64,000 nt of DNA, taken from Hyphomicrobiales bacterium. GTDB taxonomy: Bacteria > Pseudomonadota > Alphaproteobacteria > Rhizobiales > Rhizobiaceae. Of the stretch, positions 54,105 to 62,319 are shown piece by piece. Both the position numbers and the translations under genes were made by a program. The stretch spans positions 21,916-85,915 of the forward strand of contig JAKDNM010000002.1 in NCBI GenBank assembly GCA_030456445.1, in the 5' to 3' direction. Below the pieces are notes generated by a model. It saw only the letters and a program-made list of their open reading frames with translations, made no database searches and was not told the DNA's origin. Every line of letters begins with the position of its first letter. Position 1 is the first letter of the stretch.

Positions 54105-55012
54105 GCTGCACCTCCGACGAAAGCACCTTCGCTTGCTGAAGCGATCGTGCGCAACAGGACAGGTGTTGCCTCGAGATACCAATAGGTGTTGGCAATCTCG
54201 GCATGGCCCAGATAGGTGCTCAGCGCCTGCATGTGCCGCAGAATAGCCTGCGGATCATTCCCGCAGGCTTCCAGAGAACGCACTGCGAAGGTGTGGCGCA
54301 GATCGTGCAGACGGGGACCCGGTCCCTTGGGGTTGCGGTACCCGAGCTGCCTGACAATCCGGACGAAGACCACATGGGCTCTGGTCTTGGTCGGTGCATG
54401 ACCGTGACCCAGCACAAAGAGTTCGTCGCTTGCGCCACCAAACTCACGTCGGATGGCAAGGTACTCTTCAAGCGCAGCCCGGGTTGAAGCGTGCAATGGA
54501 ACAAGGCGGCTTTTACCAAATTTGCCGCTGCGAACCATGAGGCCGTCATCCGTCAGATCATCGAAGCGAAGGGAAAGAGCTTCCGAGATGCGGAGCCCCG
54601 TCGAGGCAAGCAGCCCGAACAAATGGTGATACGTAAGCGGGCTGATCGGAGCCACGCCGGGTACCTTCAGGGCCTCTGCCATGATGCTTGCGATCTGCTC
54701 CGGCATCAGAATGTATGGAGCAGGCCGCCGCCGTCTGCCGCGCCCCATCAGCCCTGCGGTCGGCACTGCATGCCGTGGGTCTTCGCTGTGCAAAAACTCG
54801 GCAAAGGCGCGGGCGCGGCCAAAACGGATACGGGCGGCGTTTGGCGTAGCCGCTTCACGGACCCACTCCAATATCAACTCGGCGGTTATGATGGTGACGG
54901 CTCGCTCGCTGGCGAGGGTAGCGAACTGGCTCAGTGCCTGTTCCTGGGCCTCAAACTTCTTGCCGAGGGCGCGATGCAATTGGATATAGCGATCGACGTG
55001 TTGTTGGATCAT
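54101..55012 (-). CDS. Tyrosine recombinase, second RIT gene
   Basis: 303 residues; start overlaps the first recombinase stop by 4 nt, stop overlaps the third recombinase start. Catalytic set: Arg in STGLRISEALSLR, Lys in GKFGKSRLVPLH, HDLRHTFAVRSL, and YLGHAEIANTYWYLEA with the final Tyr. Smallest of the three, as expected in RIT arrangements. The trio probably acts as a complex recognising the terminal repeats; roles of individual subunits are unknown. Confidence 0.92.
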   Translation of the reverse strand: MIQQHVDRYIQLHRALGKKFEAQEQALSQFATLASERAVTIITAELILEWVREAATPNAARIRFGRARAFAEFLHSEDPRHAVPTAGLMGRGRRRRPAPYILMPEQIASIMAEALKVPGVAPISPLTYHHLFGLLASTGLRISEALSLRFDDLTDDGLMVRSGKFGKSRLVPLHASTRAALEEYLAIRREFGGASDELFVLGHGHAPTKTRAHVVFVRIVRQLGYRNPKGPGPRLHDLRHTFAVRSLEACGNDPQAILRHMQALSTYLGHAEIANTYWYLEATPVLLRTIASASEGAFVGGAA

Positions 55013-56544
55013 GACGCTGCTCCCGGCCAGGGCTGGGCAACGGTTGCCAGCATCGAGACATCCACCTTCGCGTAGATCGCCGTCGTGTCCCGAGAGGCGT
55101 GCCGGAGAGCGATGCCAATCTGATCGAGATCGGCGCCGTCGCGCAGCCAGGCGGACGCCAGTGAGTGACGGAACACATGGGATCCTGTCGGCAGATGGGA
55201 AAATCCACCACGCTTCAGGATGCGGGCGACGATGCCGGCGATCTCAGCCGAAGAACGTAACGGGGTAAACGGCGCCTGAGTTCGCAGGAATACCCGGTCC
55301 GTCGAGACGACGGGCCGTACATCCTCAATGTAGGCGAGAAGTGCATCGCCCGCATCCTGGGGCAGCGGCAGCATCGTCCCGCGACGACTTTTACCGTGTA
55401 ACCGTAGTCGACCGGCCCGCCAGTCAATATCGGAAAGACGTAGCTGCCACACGTCTCCCGCCCGCAGCGCCATTCGCGCGAGCAGGAGGAGGATGGCGCG
55501 ATCCCGGACATCGACCGATGTCGCCATACCAGAGGACGCAATGATATCTTCAATCGTTGCTGCTGGCATCACCCGCGGAACAGTCGATAGCTTGCGTCGA
55601 ACTGCGGGCGGCACTGCGTGCAGCAGATGTGGAGCGCAAAGCCCCTGACTGACGGTGAAGCGCAGAAACGCGCGCAGCACGGTCACCGTCATACGAATCG
55701 AAGAACGGGATCGCTCTTTGCACTGATCCAGAACGATCGAGCGGATGGTCGCTGCATCGTAATGCGCCGGATTGGTGCCGAGAACATCGATCCAGCGTCC
55801 GGCTTCTTGTCGATAGCGCCGGATCGTCTCCCCTGTTGTCCCACGTTCGCGGAGCAGCCATTGTGAGAAACCATCCAGTCGCGGATCGGTCTCAACAGTA
55901 TTGGGCAACGCGGAGAGATCGATCACACCTTGGTCACGCAGGAAATTGACGAAGCGAAGAGCACCGCGACGGCGATCCCTGGTTCCCGAGCCAGCTACCC
56001 GTCGGCCGCGCTTTGTTCGGATGCCGCACCGGCAATCGTGCTGAGCAAACCGTTCAATGGTGACGTCAGTGATCTCATTCGCGGGAATACGCGCCTGCAA
56101 GATCCACTCGGCGAAATGCCGAGCCTGACTTAACCGGCCAGCATAGGTCACCTTGCTGTAGCCAGCGGCTCTAAGCCCGGCAGCGAACTCTGGCAGGTAT
56201 TTGTCCAGTCGTTCGACACCGGTCGGAACGGCCACGATCCCGGCATCCTCCAGATACCGAAGGAACCGGCGAACGTCGGTCATATAGACCGGATCACGCA
56301 ACTGGCGGGGTCTATAGCGCCCGCAACGACAGCGATGCCGCGCGAAACGATCAACCGCGGCCGCATCAAGATCCTTGTAGGGGAGATCGTGAGCACTCGC
56401 CCACTTCAGAAAATGCCGCGCCGCGCTGAGGGCGCCTGCCGCGAGCTTGGGGTGCTGCGCCAGATAGCCCTGGACGAGAGCATGCTCGTCGGAAACGCCG
56501 GCGCGCGGGTCGCCGCCGGAGGGAGAGTCAGAGGTGGGAATCAT
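55009..56544 (-). CDS. Tyrosine recombinase, first RIT gene
   Basis: 511 residues from ATG 56544 (GAAGGA upstream), whose first 20 codons lie in the right terminal repeat. The N-terminus has two tandem DNA-binding modules, each with RFA-x-H-x-CRCG (RFARHRCRCGRYRP near 92 and RFAQHDCRCGIRTK near 170), a duplicated Cys motif that could bind zinc. Catalytic set: Arg in ARMALRAGDVWQLR, Lys in LHGKSRRGTMLPL, HVFRHSLASAWL and LRHASRDTTAIYAKV. Longest of the trio. Confidence 0.92.
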   Translation of the reverse strand: MIPTSDSPSGGDPRAGVSDEHALVQGYLAQHPKLAAGALSAARHFLKWASAHDLPYKDLDAAAVDRFARHRCRCGRYRPRQLRDPVYMTDVRRFLRYLEDAGIVAVPTGVERLDKYLPEFAAGLRAAGYSKVTYAGRLSQARHFAEWILQARIPANEITDVTIERFAQHDCRCGIRTKRGRRVAGSGTRDRRRGALRFVNFLRDQGVIDLSALPNTVETDPRLDGFSQWLLRERGTTGETIRRYRQEAGRWIDVLGTNPAHYDAATIRSIVLDQCKERSRSSIRMTVTVLRAFLRFTVSQGLCAPHLLHAVPPAVRRKLSTVPRVMPAATIEDIIASSGMATSVDVRDRAILLLLARMALRAGDVWQLRLSDIDWRAGRLRLHGKSRRGTMLPLPQDAGDALLAYIEDVRPVVSTDRVFLRTQAPFTPLRSSAEIAGIVARILKRGGFSHLPTGSHVFRHSLASAWLRDGADLDQIGIALRHASRDTTAIYAKVDVSMLATVAQPWPGAAS

Positions 56545-56670
56545 GAGGGTGTGTCCTTCTGCTGTTGAGAGCAGAGGCATCATGATTATGCCAAGTGGAG
56601 ATGAGGAAATGAAAAAGCAGATCAAAGACTTGACCCGCCGTTCGTTGCATAACGGGGACGCGGCATATTA
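56485..56670. repeat. Right terminal inverted repeat of the RIT element
   Basis: 186 nt, inverted copy of 50365-50550. Reading outward it contains a ribosome site (GGAGATGAGGAA) and ATG at 56609 in frame with the downstream host fragment. Immediately after it, at 56671, host sequence resumes with no palindrome. Confidence 0.9.
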
Positions 56671-58486
56671 CGTCGGTGGGTACCTGATGCATTCCTTCCC
56701 CACGCAGCTGTTCGAGGAATATTCGGACGCGGAAGGCAACATCACTTCGCGGCCCGTGCATGATGCTGACGGCAATCCCGTGCAATGCCGCGAAGCAGTT
56801 CGTCGGCGCGACGAGATGATCGAGAAGCTGGCCTCGTTACCGCCGCTCGGCAGCGCGCTCGACCAGATCCTTCATCACTTCGGCATCGATGTCGTCGCCG
56901 AGGTGACCGGGCGTTCGCGGCGCATCGTCAAGAAGACTGGCCGCGATGGCGTCGACCGGCTCGCCGTCGAAAACCGCCCGGGCTCTGCGAACCTCGCGGA
57001 AACTCAAGCGTTCATGGATGACGACAAGGCCGTCCTGGTCTTCTCGGATGCAGGAGGCACCGGCCGCTCCTATCATGCCGATCTCGGGGCGAAGAACCAG
57101 CGGCTGCGCAAGCACTATCTGCTCGAAGCCGGCTGGCGTGCGGACAACGCCATCCAGGGTCTCGGACGGACTCATCGCACCAACCAGGCGCAGCCGCCGC
57201 TGTTTCGGCCGATCGCCGCCAATGTGAAGGCAGGAAAACGCTTCCTGTCGACCATTGCCAGACGGCTCGACACGCTTGGTGCGATCACGCGCGGCCAGCG
57301 CCAGACCGGAGGGGCAGGGCTGTTCCGGTCCGAGGACAATCTGGAAAGCCCCTATGCCCGCGCGGCGCTCCGCCAGTTCTACTTTCTGCTGCACCAGGGC
57401 AAGATCGAAGGCTGCTCGCTGACGACTTTCGAGGCGGTCACCGGCCTGTCGCTGACCACGGAGGAGGGCGGATTGCGTGACGAACTCCCGCCGATCACGA
57501 CCTGGCTCAATCGACTGCTGGCGCTCCGCATTGAAACCCAGAATCTTCTCTTCGAGGTGGTCGAGCAGTTGATGGCGGCCAAGGTCGAAGGCGCCATCGC
57601 CGCCGGCACCTACGACAAGGGTCTGGAGACGATCACGACGGAGAGCATTACCGTCATCGATCGGCAAACCGTCTACACGCATCCGGTCTCGGGCGCGCAG
57701 TCGCATGTGCTGACCGTCGCGCGTAAGGACCGCGTACGCCCACTTGGTCTCGCCGACGCGCTTGCGATCGTACGCGCGGAGCCGCAATCGGTCCTCTTGA
57801 TCAACACGCGCTCGAACCGCGCGGCTATCCAGCTCCCGACGGCGAGCCTCATGCTCGACGACGGAACTCTCGAATACCGCGTGCGCCTGCTGCGGCCGAC
57901 CGATGAATTGCGCTTCGGCCTCGACGCTCTTGCGGAAACCTTCTGGCAGCCGGCCGACCGGAAGCTGTTTTGTGAACTCTGGCAGGCAGAGGTCGCCGCG
58001 GTTCCGGAGTTCATCACCAGCACCTTCCACATGGTCACCGGCCTGCTGCTGCCGATCTGGCGGCGGCTGCCAGATCATGATTGCCAGGTCTACCGGATCC
58101 AGACCGATGCCGGCGAGCGCATCATCGGCCGTCACATCGCGTCGACCTTGGTCGCAACCATGTTGCGCAATCTCGGAATCGACCATGTTCCGACGCTGGC
58201 GCCGGGTGAGGCATGGATCGGCCTGGTCGATGGACGGATTGGCTTGCAGCTCGCCGACGGCTTGATCCTGCGCCGCAGCCGCGTCATGAACGACTATCGC
58301 GTCGAACTGATCGGTTTCACCGAGGCGATGGTTCCTCGGCTGAAGGCGCTGGGCCTGGTCTCGGAAATCATCTCCTGGAAGCTCCGGCTGTTCATCCCGA
58401 CGGGCACGCAAGGCTCCGCCATTCTCGCGGCGCTCCTCGATCGCCATACGCTGGTCGGTGTCACCGACCGCACTGCGGCGGCTTGA
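56609..58486 (+). CDS. Strawberry-notch helicase, 3' part, restarted in the element repeat
   Basis: 625 codons from ATG 56609 in the right terminal repeat; host coding sequence begins at 56671 (YVGGYLMHSFPTQLFEEYSD). Contains the strawberry-notch C-terminal helicase: LEAGWRADNAIQGLGRTHRT then FRPIAANVKAGKRFLSTIARR, with motif VI QGLGRTHRTNQ. Walker A and DEAH are only in the 5' part (47695-50336), so this fragment has no ATPase by itself. Expression from GGAGATGAGGAA is plausible in principle. TGA is directly followed by the toprim gene. Confidence 0.8.
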   Translation: MKKQIKDLTRRSLHNGDAAYYVGGYLMHSFPTQLFEEYSDAEGNITSRPVHDADGNPVQCREAVRRRDEMIEKLASLPPLGSALDQILHHFGIDVVAEVTGRSRRIVKKTGRDGVDRLAVENRPGSANLAETQAFMDDDKAVLVFSDAGGTGRSYHADLGAKNQRLRKHYLLEAGWRADNAIQGLGRTHRTNQAQPPLFRPIAANVKAGKRFLSTIARRLDTLGAITRGQRQTGGAGLFRSEDNLESPYARAALRQFYFLLHQGKIEGCSLTTFEAVTGLSLTTEEGGLRDELPPITTWLNRLLALRIETQNLLFEVVEQLMAAKVEGAIAAGTYDKGLETITTESITVIDRQTVYTHPVSGAQSHVLTVARKDRVRPLGLADALAIVRAEPQSVLLINTRSNRAAIQLPTASLMLDDGTLEYRVRLLRPTDELRFGLDALAETFWQPADRKLFCELWQAEVAAVPEFITSTFHMVTGLLLPIWRRLPDHDCQVYRIQTDAGERIIGRHIASTLVATMLRNLGIDHVPTLAPGEAWIGLVDGRIGLQLADGLILRRSRVMNDYRVELIGFTEAMVPRLKALGLVSEIISWKLRLFIPTGTQGSAILAALLDRHTLVGVTDRTAAA

Positions 58487-58498
58487 ATGGAGGCGATC

Positions 58499-59551
58499 AT
58501 GACGGGCTCGGCCTCCGAGCTGGCACGCCGTCTCGGCGAACATGCCGAGGCGGTGTGCCGCGAATATCTCTCCAACGGGCATCGTTCCGGCAATCACTGG
58601 ATCGTCGGCGATGTCCGCAACACGCGCGGTCGCTCCATGCATGTGCGGCTGAAGTCCAATGGCAAGGGTCTTGCGGGCAAGTGGGTCGATGAGGCGACGT
58701 CCGAATTTGGCGATCTGCTCGATGTCATCCGAGAGAGCTGCGGCCTCGTCGAGTTCCGGGATGTCGCCGACGAGGCACGTCGTTTCCTCGCCATGCCACG
58801 GCCGCAAAACCATGGCGCGCAGCGCCAGCCTGCCGCGGTACGCGGCTCCCCCGAGGCGGCGCGTCGCCTGTTCGCCATGGCGCAGCCGATCGCCGGCACG
58901 CTGGCCGAACGCTATCTCGTCGGCCGCGGGATACTCCTGACCGCCCACGAGCGCGCCCTGCGCTTCCATCCCGGCTGCTATTACCGGGATCTTGTCACGG
59001 GCGAGACGCAGGAGCTGCCCGCGTTGATTGCAGCAGTCACCTCTCTCGATGGGCGCATTACCGGCCTGCAGCGCACTTATCTGTCCTCTGGGCTCGATCC
59101 GAGCGGCAAGGTGGGCAAGGCACAGGTCGCCGATCCGCGCCGCTCGCTGGGCCATCTCCTCGGCAACGCCATCTGGCTCGGCCAAGAGCCGGGCTCGCCC
59201 ATTCCGGTCATGGCCGCCGGCGAGGGATTCGAGACGATGGCCTCGCTGCGCACCGTGATGCCGGTGCTGCCGGTTGCCGCCGCCACTTCGGCCAATCATC
59301 TCGCCGGCCTGACCTTCCCACCTGGCTGCCGTCGCCTCTACATCGCGGCCGATGCCGTGCCGACCAGCGGCGTCGGCATCGAGCATCTCAGCCGGCGCGC
59401 AGGCGAGGCCGGAATTCTCGCCATAGTGCTTCGCCCGCAGCTCGGCGACTTCAACGACGATCTGCGTCATCTCGGGGCTACTCATCTCGTGGCATGGCTC
59501 AGCGATCAGCTTCTTCCTGAAGATGCCCGTCTCTTCCTGCCGCCCGGATAG
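58499..59551 (+). CDS. Toprim domain primase-like protein (DUF7146)
   Basis: 350 residues from ATG 58499 (GGAGGCGATC before it; ATG at 58487 is in frame). N-terminal DUF7146-type region: EAVCREYLSNGHRSGNHWIV, then GLAGKWVDEATSEFGDLLDVI. Central AERYLVGRGI and HPGCYYRD. Toprim features: PVMAAGEGFETMASLRTVMP (the acidic EG), then LYIAADAVPTSG (DxD-like). A common partner of strawberry-notch helicase on conjugative elements, where it could supply priming in the recipient. Immediately downstream of the interrupted gene. Confidence 0.85.
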   Translation: MTGSASELARRLGEHAEAVCREYLSNGHRSGNHWIVGDVRNTRGRSMHVRLKSNGKGLAGKWVDEATSEFGDLLDVIRESCGLVEFRDVADEARRFLAMPRPQNHGAQRQPAAVRGSPEAARRLFAMAQPIAGTLAERYLVGRGILLTAHERALRFHPGCYYRDLVTGETQELPALIAAVTSLDGRITGLQRTYLSSGLDPSGKVGKAQVADPRRSLGHLLGNAIWLGQEPGSPIPVMAAGEGFETMASLRTVMPVLPVAAATSANHLAGLTFPPGCRRLYIAADAVPTSGVGIEHLSRRAGEAGILAIVLRPQLGDFNDDLRHLGATHLVAWLSDQLLPEDARLFLPPG

Positions 59552-59795
59552 CCGCCCGGGCCGGCAGGCGGGCAGGGGCGGCGTCACCGGAAAATCCCGC
59601 AGGCATGGCGTAGCCTGCCGGAGAGTCCGCGCTCGCGGCCTGCCGAGAGGCGACCCCTGCCACGTCCCGGTCACGGCCGCAACGGCTGCGCCGTCCTCCG
59701 CTTCGCTCCGGCCTTCGGTGCGGCCGCGACCGGGGCGCGGCCGGGTTTCGCTGTCAGGCCGCGATGGGTGCGGCCGCAACCGACGGAGACCCGCC

Positions 59796-60737
59796 ATGAC
59801 CTATGAGCTTCCTTTCGACGACGCCTACGAGCCCTATCACGCCTCCTCGCCGACCGATCGCGTCATCCTCGAATTGCAGATGTACGGCCACCGCCCGCAT
59901 CAGGACGAGCCCGATCCCCGGCCGCTGCCCGACGACGAGGTGATCCGGGCCGGCCTCGCCGGGATCGTCGAGACTTTTGCCGGCATGCTCGGCGACACCA
60001 GGCTCGAACCTGATCTCGACGATCTGCTCTGGTCTTTCGTCAACGTCTTCCATCGTGCCGCCGAGCGCGTCGCCCGCAACCTCGATCGCAACGAGGAGGC
60101 GCAGCGGTCCAGCCAGAGCGAGCAGGACGGTTCGGAGGTGAAGTCCGTCGAGCTGGAGCGGCTCACGGCCGAAGGCATCACTTATATCGAGCGGCGCAAC
60201 GTGCTGGAAATCATGCGCGACGAAGCCGCTGACCTCTACGAAGCCCAGACCGGATCGGCATGGCGGCCGCGTACCGGTTCCAAAATCTCCCATCAGGCGA
60301 TGACGGCGGCGGTGATCGACAGCCGGGATTTCCTCGCAGCGCGCCGCCGCGCCGAGACCGAGGTTCTGGTTCCGGCCGGCACCAAGATCGCCTTCGCCGG
60401 CGGTCTCGACTGCAACGATCACGACCGGATCTGGGACGCGCTCGACAAGGCTCGCGAGAAGCACCCGGACATGGTGCTGCTCCATGGCGGCAGCCCACGC
60501 GGGGCCGAGCGTATCGCCGCCTGCTGGGCCGAAAACCGCAAGGTCACGCAGATCGCCTTCAAGCCGGACTGGAACCGTCACGCCAAGGCCGCACCGTTCC
60601 GGCGCAACGACCAGCTCCTGTCGGTCATGCCCTCCGGGCTGATCGTCTTCCCTGGTTCCGGCATCACCGAGAACCTGGCCGACAAGGCCCGCCGCCTCGG
60701 CATTCCGCTCTGGCGGTTTACGGAGGGTGGCGCGTGA
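59796..60737 (+). CDS. DUF2493 (SLOG-like) domain protein
   Basis: 313 residues from ATG 59796 with CGGAGACC before it; upstream frame to 59523 is low-complexity leader. The C-terminal 115 residues are the DUF2493/SLOG nucleotide-binding fold: KIAFAGGLDCNDHDRIWDAL, LLHGGSPRGAERIAACWAEN, FKPDWNRHAKAAPFRRNDQL, GLIVFPGSGITENLADKAR. The N-terminal 190 residues are helical with no known domain. SLOG proteins may bind nucleotide or NAD-derived signals. A second SLOG-like gene follows at 61786. Confidence 0.85.
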   Translation: MTYELPFDDAYEPYHASSPTDRVILELQMYGHRPHQDEPDPRPLPDDEVIRAGLAGIVETFAGMLGDTRLEPDLDDLLWSFVNVFHRAAERVARNLDRNEEAQRSSQSEQDGSEVKSVELERLTAEGITYIERRNVLEIMRDEAADLYEAQTGSAWRPRTGSKISHQAMTAAVIDSRDFLAARRRAETEVLVPAGTKIAFAGGLDCNDHDRIWDALDKAREKHPDMVLLHGGSPRGAERIAACWAENRKVTQIAFKPDWNRHAKAAPFRRNDQLLSVMPSGLIVFPGSGITENLADKARRLGIPLWRFTEGGA

Positions 60738-60782
60738 GCGCCACCCTCCTCGCGTCCGTTCGGGACGCTTCCATCACCAGAT

Positions 60783-60816
60783 CGAAGAACCCGACCCCTC
60801 GGGGTCGGGTTCTTCG
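60783..60816 (+). terminator. Strong hairpin terminator after DUF2493 gene
   Basis: GAAGAACCCGACCCC (60784-60798) and GGGGTCGGGTTCTTC (60801-60815) form a perfect 15-bp stem with loop TC, extended by one pair to 60783-60816. It starts 46 nt after the stop. No clear U-tract, but the stem is exceptionally stable; it insulates the following toxin-antitoxin pair. Confidence 0.75.
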
Positions 60817-60886
60817 TGCACTCGCATCTTCGCAACCGCCGTTCGCGACATCGCAGTGGCGGGGCTATTTTCTTGCAAATCGGGGA

Positions 60887-60898
60887 AATATGGATATT
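60887..60898. promoter_or_regulatory. Possible operator of the Phd/PemK module
   Basis: AATAT-GG-ATATT dyad, AT-rich in GC-rich surroundings, 26 nt before the antitoxin ATG. A TATTAT -10-like element overlaps. Autoregulation is typical for the family but here only inferred. Confidence 0.35.
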
Positions 60899-60924
60899 AT
60901 GGAAATCCACACGGAGACTTGGCC

Positions 60925-61185
60925 ATGCGACAGTTCACGACAGGCGACCTCAACAAGCAGGTTGGCGACGTCACCGATGCCGCCAGCCGCGAACCGATCA
61001 TGCTCACCAAACACCGCAAGCCCCGCTTCGTCCTCATGAGCTATGAGCATTACGAGCGGATGCGCACCGGCAGGGATCCGCGTCGCGCCTATCGTGTTTC
61101 CGAGATGCCCGAGGAGCACAAGGACCTCTTCGCCGCGGAAATCGACCGGCTAGAGCGCGGCGAGGGCTATGACGATGAGCCGTGA
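60925..61185 (+). CDS. Phd/YefM family antitoxin
   Basis: 86 residues. FTTGDLNKQVGDVTDAASREPIMLTKHRKPRFVLMSYEHYERM is the Phd/YefM fold, followed by an acidic, toxin-binding end (EHKDLFAAEIDRLERGEG). It starts 109 nt after a strong terminator, so it has its own promoter. The next gene overlaps its end by 11 nt. Typical DNA-binding antitoxin. Confidence 0.85.
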   Translation: MRQFTTGDLNKQVGDVTDAASREPIMLTKHRKPRFVLMSYEHYERMRTGRDPRRAYRVSEMPEEHKDLFAAEIDRLERGEGYDDEP

Positions 61186-61594
61186 GATACTGCCCGGCCA
61201 GATCATCGCCTATCCCTATCTCTGGGCGTGGCAGCAGGAACGTGGCGAAACCGAAGGCCGCAAGATCCGGCCGACCTGCGTCGTGGTTGCCGTGAAAGGC
61301 GCGCATGACGGCCTGACCCATCTGGCACTTCTCGCCATCACCACGCAGCCGCCGCAGCACGGTCGCGTCACTCTCGACATCCCGGATATCGAGCGCCGGC
61401 GCGCCGGTCTCGGCGACCTCAGGCGATGCTGGATCGTCGTCGACGAATACAATTACGATGTCGCCGAGCGCTCCTGGTACATCGAGCCGGGCAGCGACGT
61501 CCACGGCCGCTTCAGCAAGGCTTTCGTGATGAAGATCGCGACCGCCTTTGCCAAAGCGCGGCAATCGGGACGGCGCGTCGACCGTCTGGATTAA
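61175..61594 (+). CDS. PemK/MazF-like toxin candidate
   Basis: 139 residues from ATG 61175 (GAGGG 7 nt upstream; ATG 61169 also possible), overlapping the antitoxin. The start (PGQIIAYPYLWAWQQERGET then RKIRPTCVVVAVKG) and HLALLAITTQPPQHGRVTLDI have the SH3-like barrel pattern of PemK/MazF or related growth inhibitors, with conserved Arg and Thr-Thr segments. It could equally belong to a less-studied MazF-like clade. RNA cleavage is inferred from family resemblance only. Confidence 0.7.
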   Translation: MSREILPGQIIAYPYLWAWQQERGETEGRKIRPTCVVVAVKGAHDGLTHLALLAITTQPPQHGRVTLDIPDIERRRAGLGDLRRCWIVVDEYNYDVAERSWYIEPGSDVHGRFSKAFVMKIATAFAKARQSGRRVDRLD

Positions 61595-61785
61595 CGCTTT
61601 CCGTTCTTGATTCTCTTTAACCCGTTCACTGGGCGCGCCGCCAGCGGCCGGCCGGGCTCTAGTCGTGGCGTGCCGCCGCTCCCCGGCCGGCTTCGCCGTC
61701 TCAGCCTTCGGTGGCGATCCCTCGCGCGCGCGAGAAAGAGGAGAGCCGGGCGGGGGCGGTTGATTGGAGAGAAAGAAAAGCGACC

Positions 61786-62319
61786 ATGGCGATGATATTC
61801 CTTGGCGGTTCACGCGACATCTTCGAATTGCCCGCCCCTGCGATCGAACGCATCGGCGCGATCGTAGCGGCCGAGCACGGCGTGCTGATCGGCGATGCGC
61901 CGGGAGCCGATGCCGAGATGCAGGGTCTGCTCGCGGGCTATAATTACGAGCATGTCGGCGTCTTCCATGCCGGAGCCGAACCGCGCAACAATCTCGGCGA
62001 CTGGGCCGCTTATCATATCCCGCCACCGGACGGTGCTAAAGGCTTTGCCGTCCACGCCGGAAAGGACCGGGAAATGGCTCGCCGCGCCGATTTCGGCCTG
62101 ATGGTCTGGGACGGCGCATCGCCGGGCACCTGCCTCAACGTGCTGCGCCTTGCCATGATCGCCAGTCCGTGCGTGGTCTATGATACCATGCGCGGCATGG
62201 TGACAACCGTCCACAATACGGCAGACTGGCGCGCCCTGATTCACAATGCCGGCCCTGACATGCGTCGGCAGGTCGAAGCCCGCATGACGGCGGACGAGCG
62301 GCTGGCGCTTCCAGCCTGA
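61786..62319 (+). CDS. SLOG-family (DUF2493-like) nucleotide-binding protein
   Basis: 177 residues from ATG 61786; GGAGAGAAAGAAAAG precedes. SLOG core: MIFLGGSRDIFELPAPAIER, VLIGDAPGADAEMQGLLA, GVFHAGAEPRNNLGDWAAY, then DFGLMVWDGASPGTCLNVLR, matching the YspA-like or Smf/DprA-related fold. It is a paralogue of the C-terminal domain at 59796-60737. The upstream 61600-61785 is a purine-rich leader like those of DUF932 and parB. Ligand unknown. Confidence 0.8.
   Translation: MAMIFLGGSRDIFELPAPAIERIGAIVAAEHGVLIGDAPGADAEMQGLLAGYNYEHVGVFHAGAEPRNNLGDWAAYHIPPPDGAKGFAVHAGKDREMARRADFGLMVWDGASPGTCLNVLRLAMIASPCVVYDTMRGMVTTVHNTADWRALIHNAGPDMRRQVEARMTADERLALPA

Larger units (their letters stand above)
50337..56670. 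mobile_element. RIT-type element with primase-helicase cargo
   Basis: 6334 bp inserted in the strawberry-notch gene. It contains three overlapping tyrosine recombinase genes in one orientation (55009-56544, 54101-55012, 53100-54104, linked by ATGA overlaps), the defining feature of recombinase-in-trio elements. It is bounded by 186-bp inverted repeats with two mismatches. The cargo gene (50588-53062) is divergent from the recombinases. The left boundary includes a 28-nt palindrome absent on the right. Deleting 50337-56670 restores the host frame with no target duplication, supporting these boundaries. Confidence 0.88.

Noticed and set aside
56837..59797. 986-codon minus-strand frame covering helicase half and toprim gene
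   Set aside because: Opposite two recognisable proteins; sequence is R/H/Q-rich without motifs.
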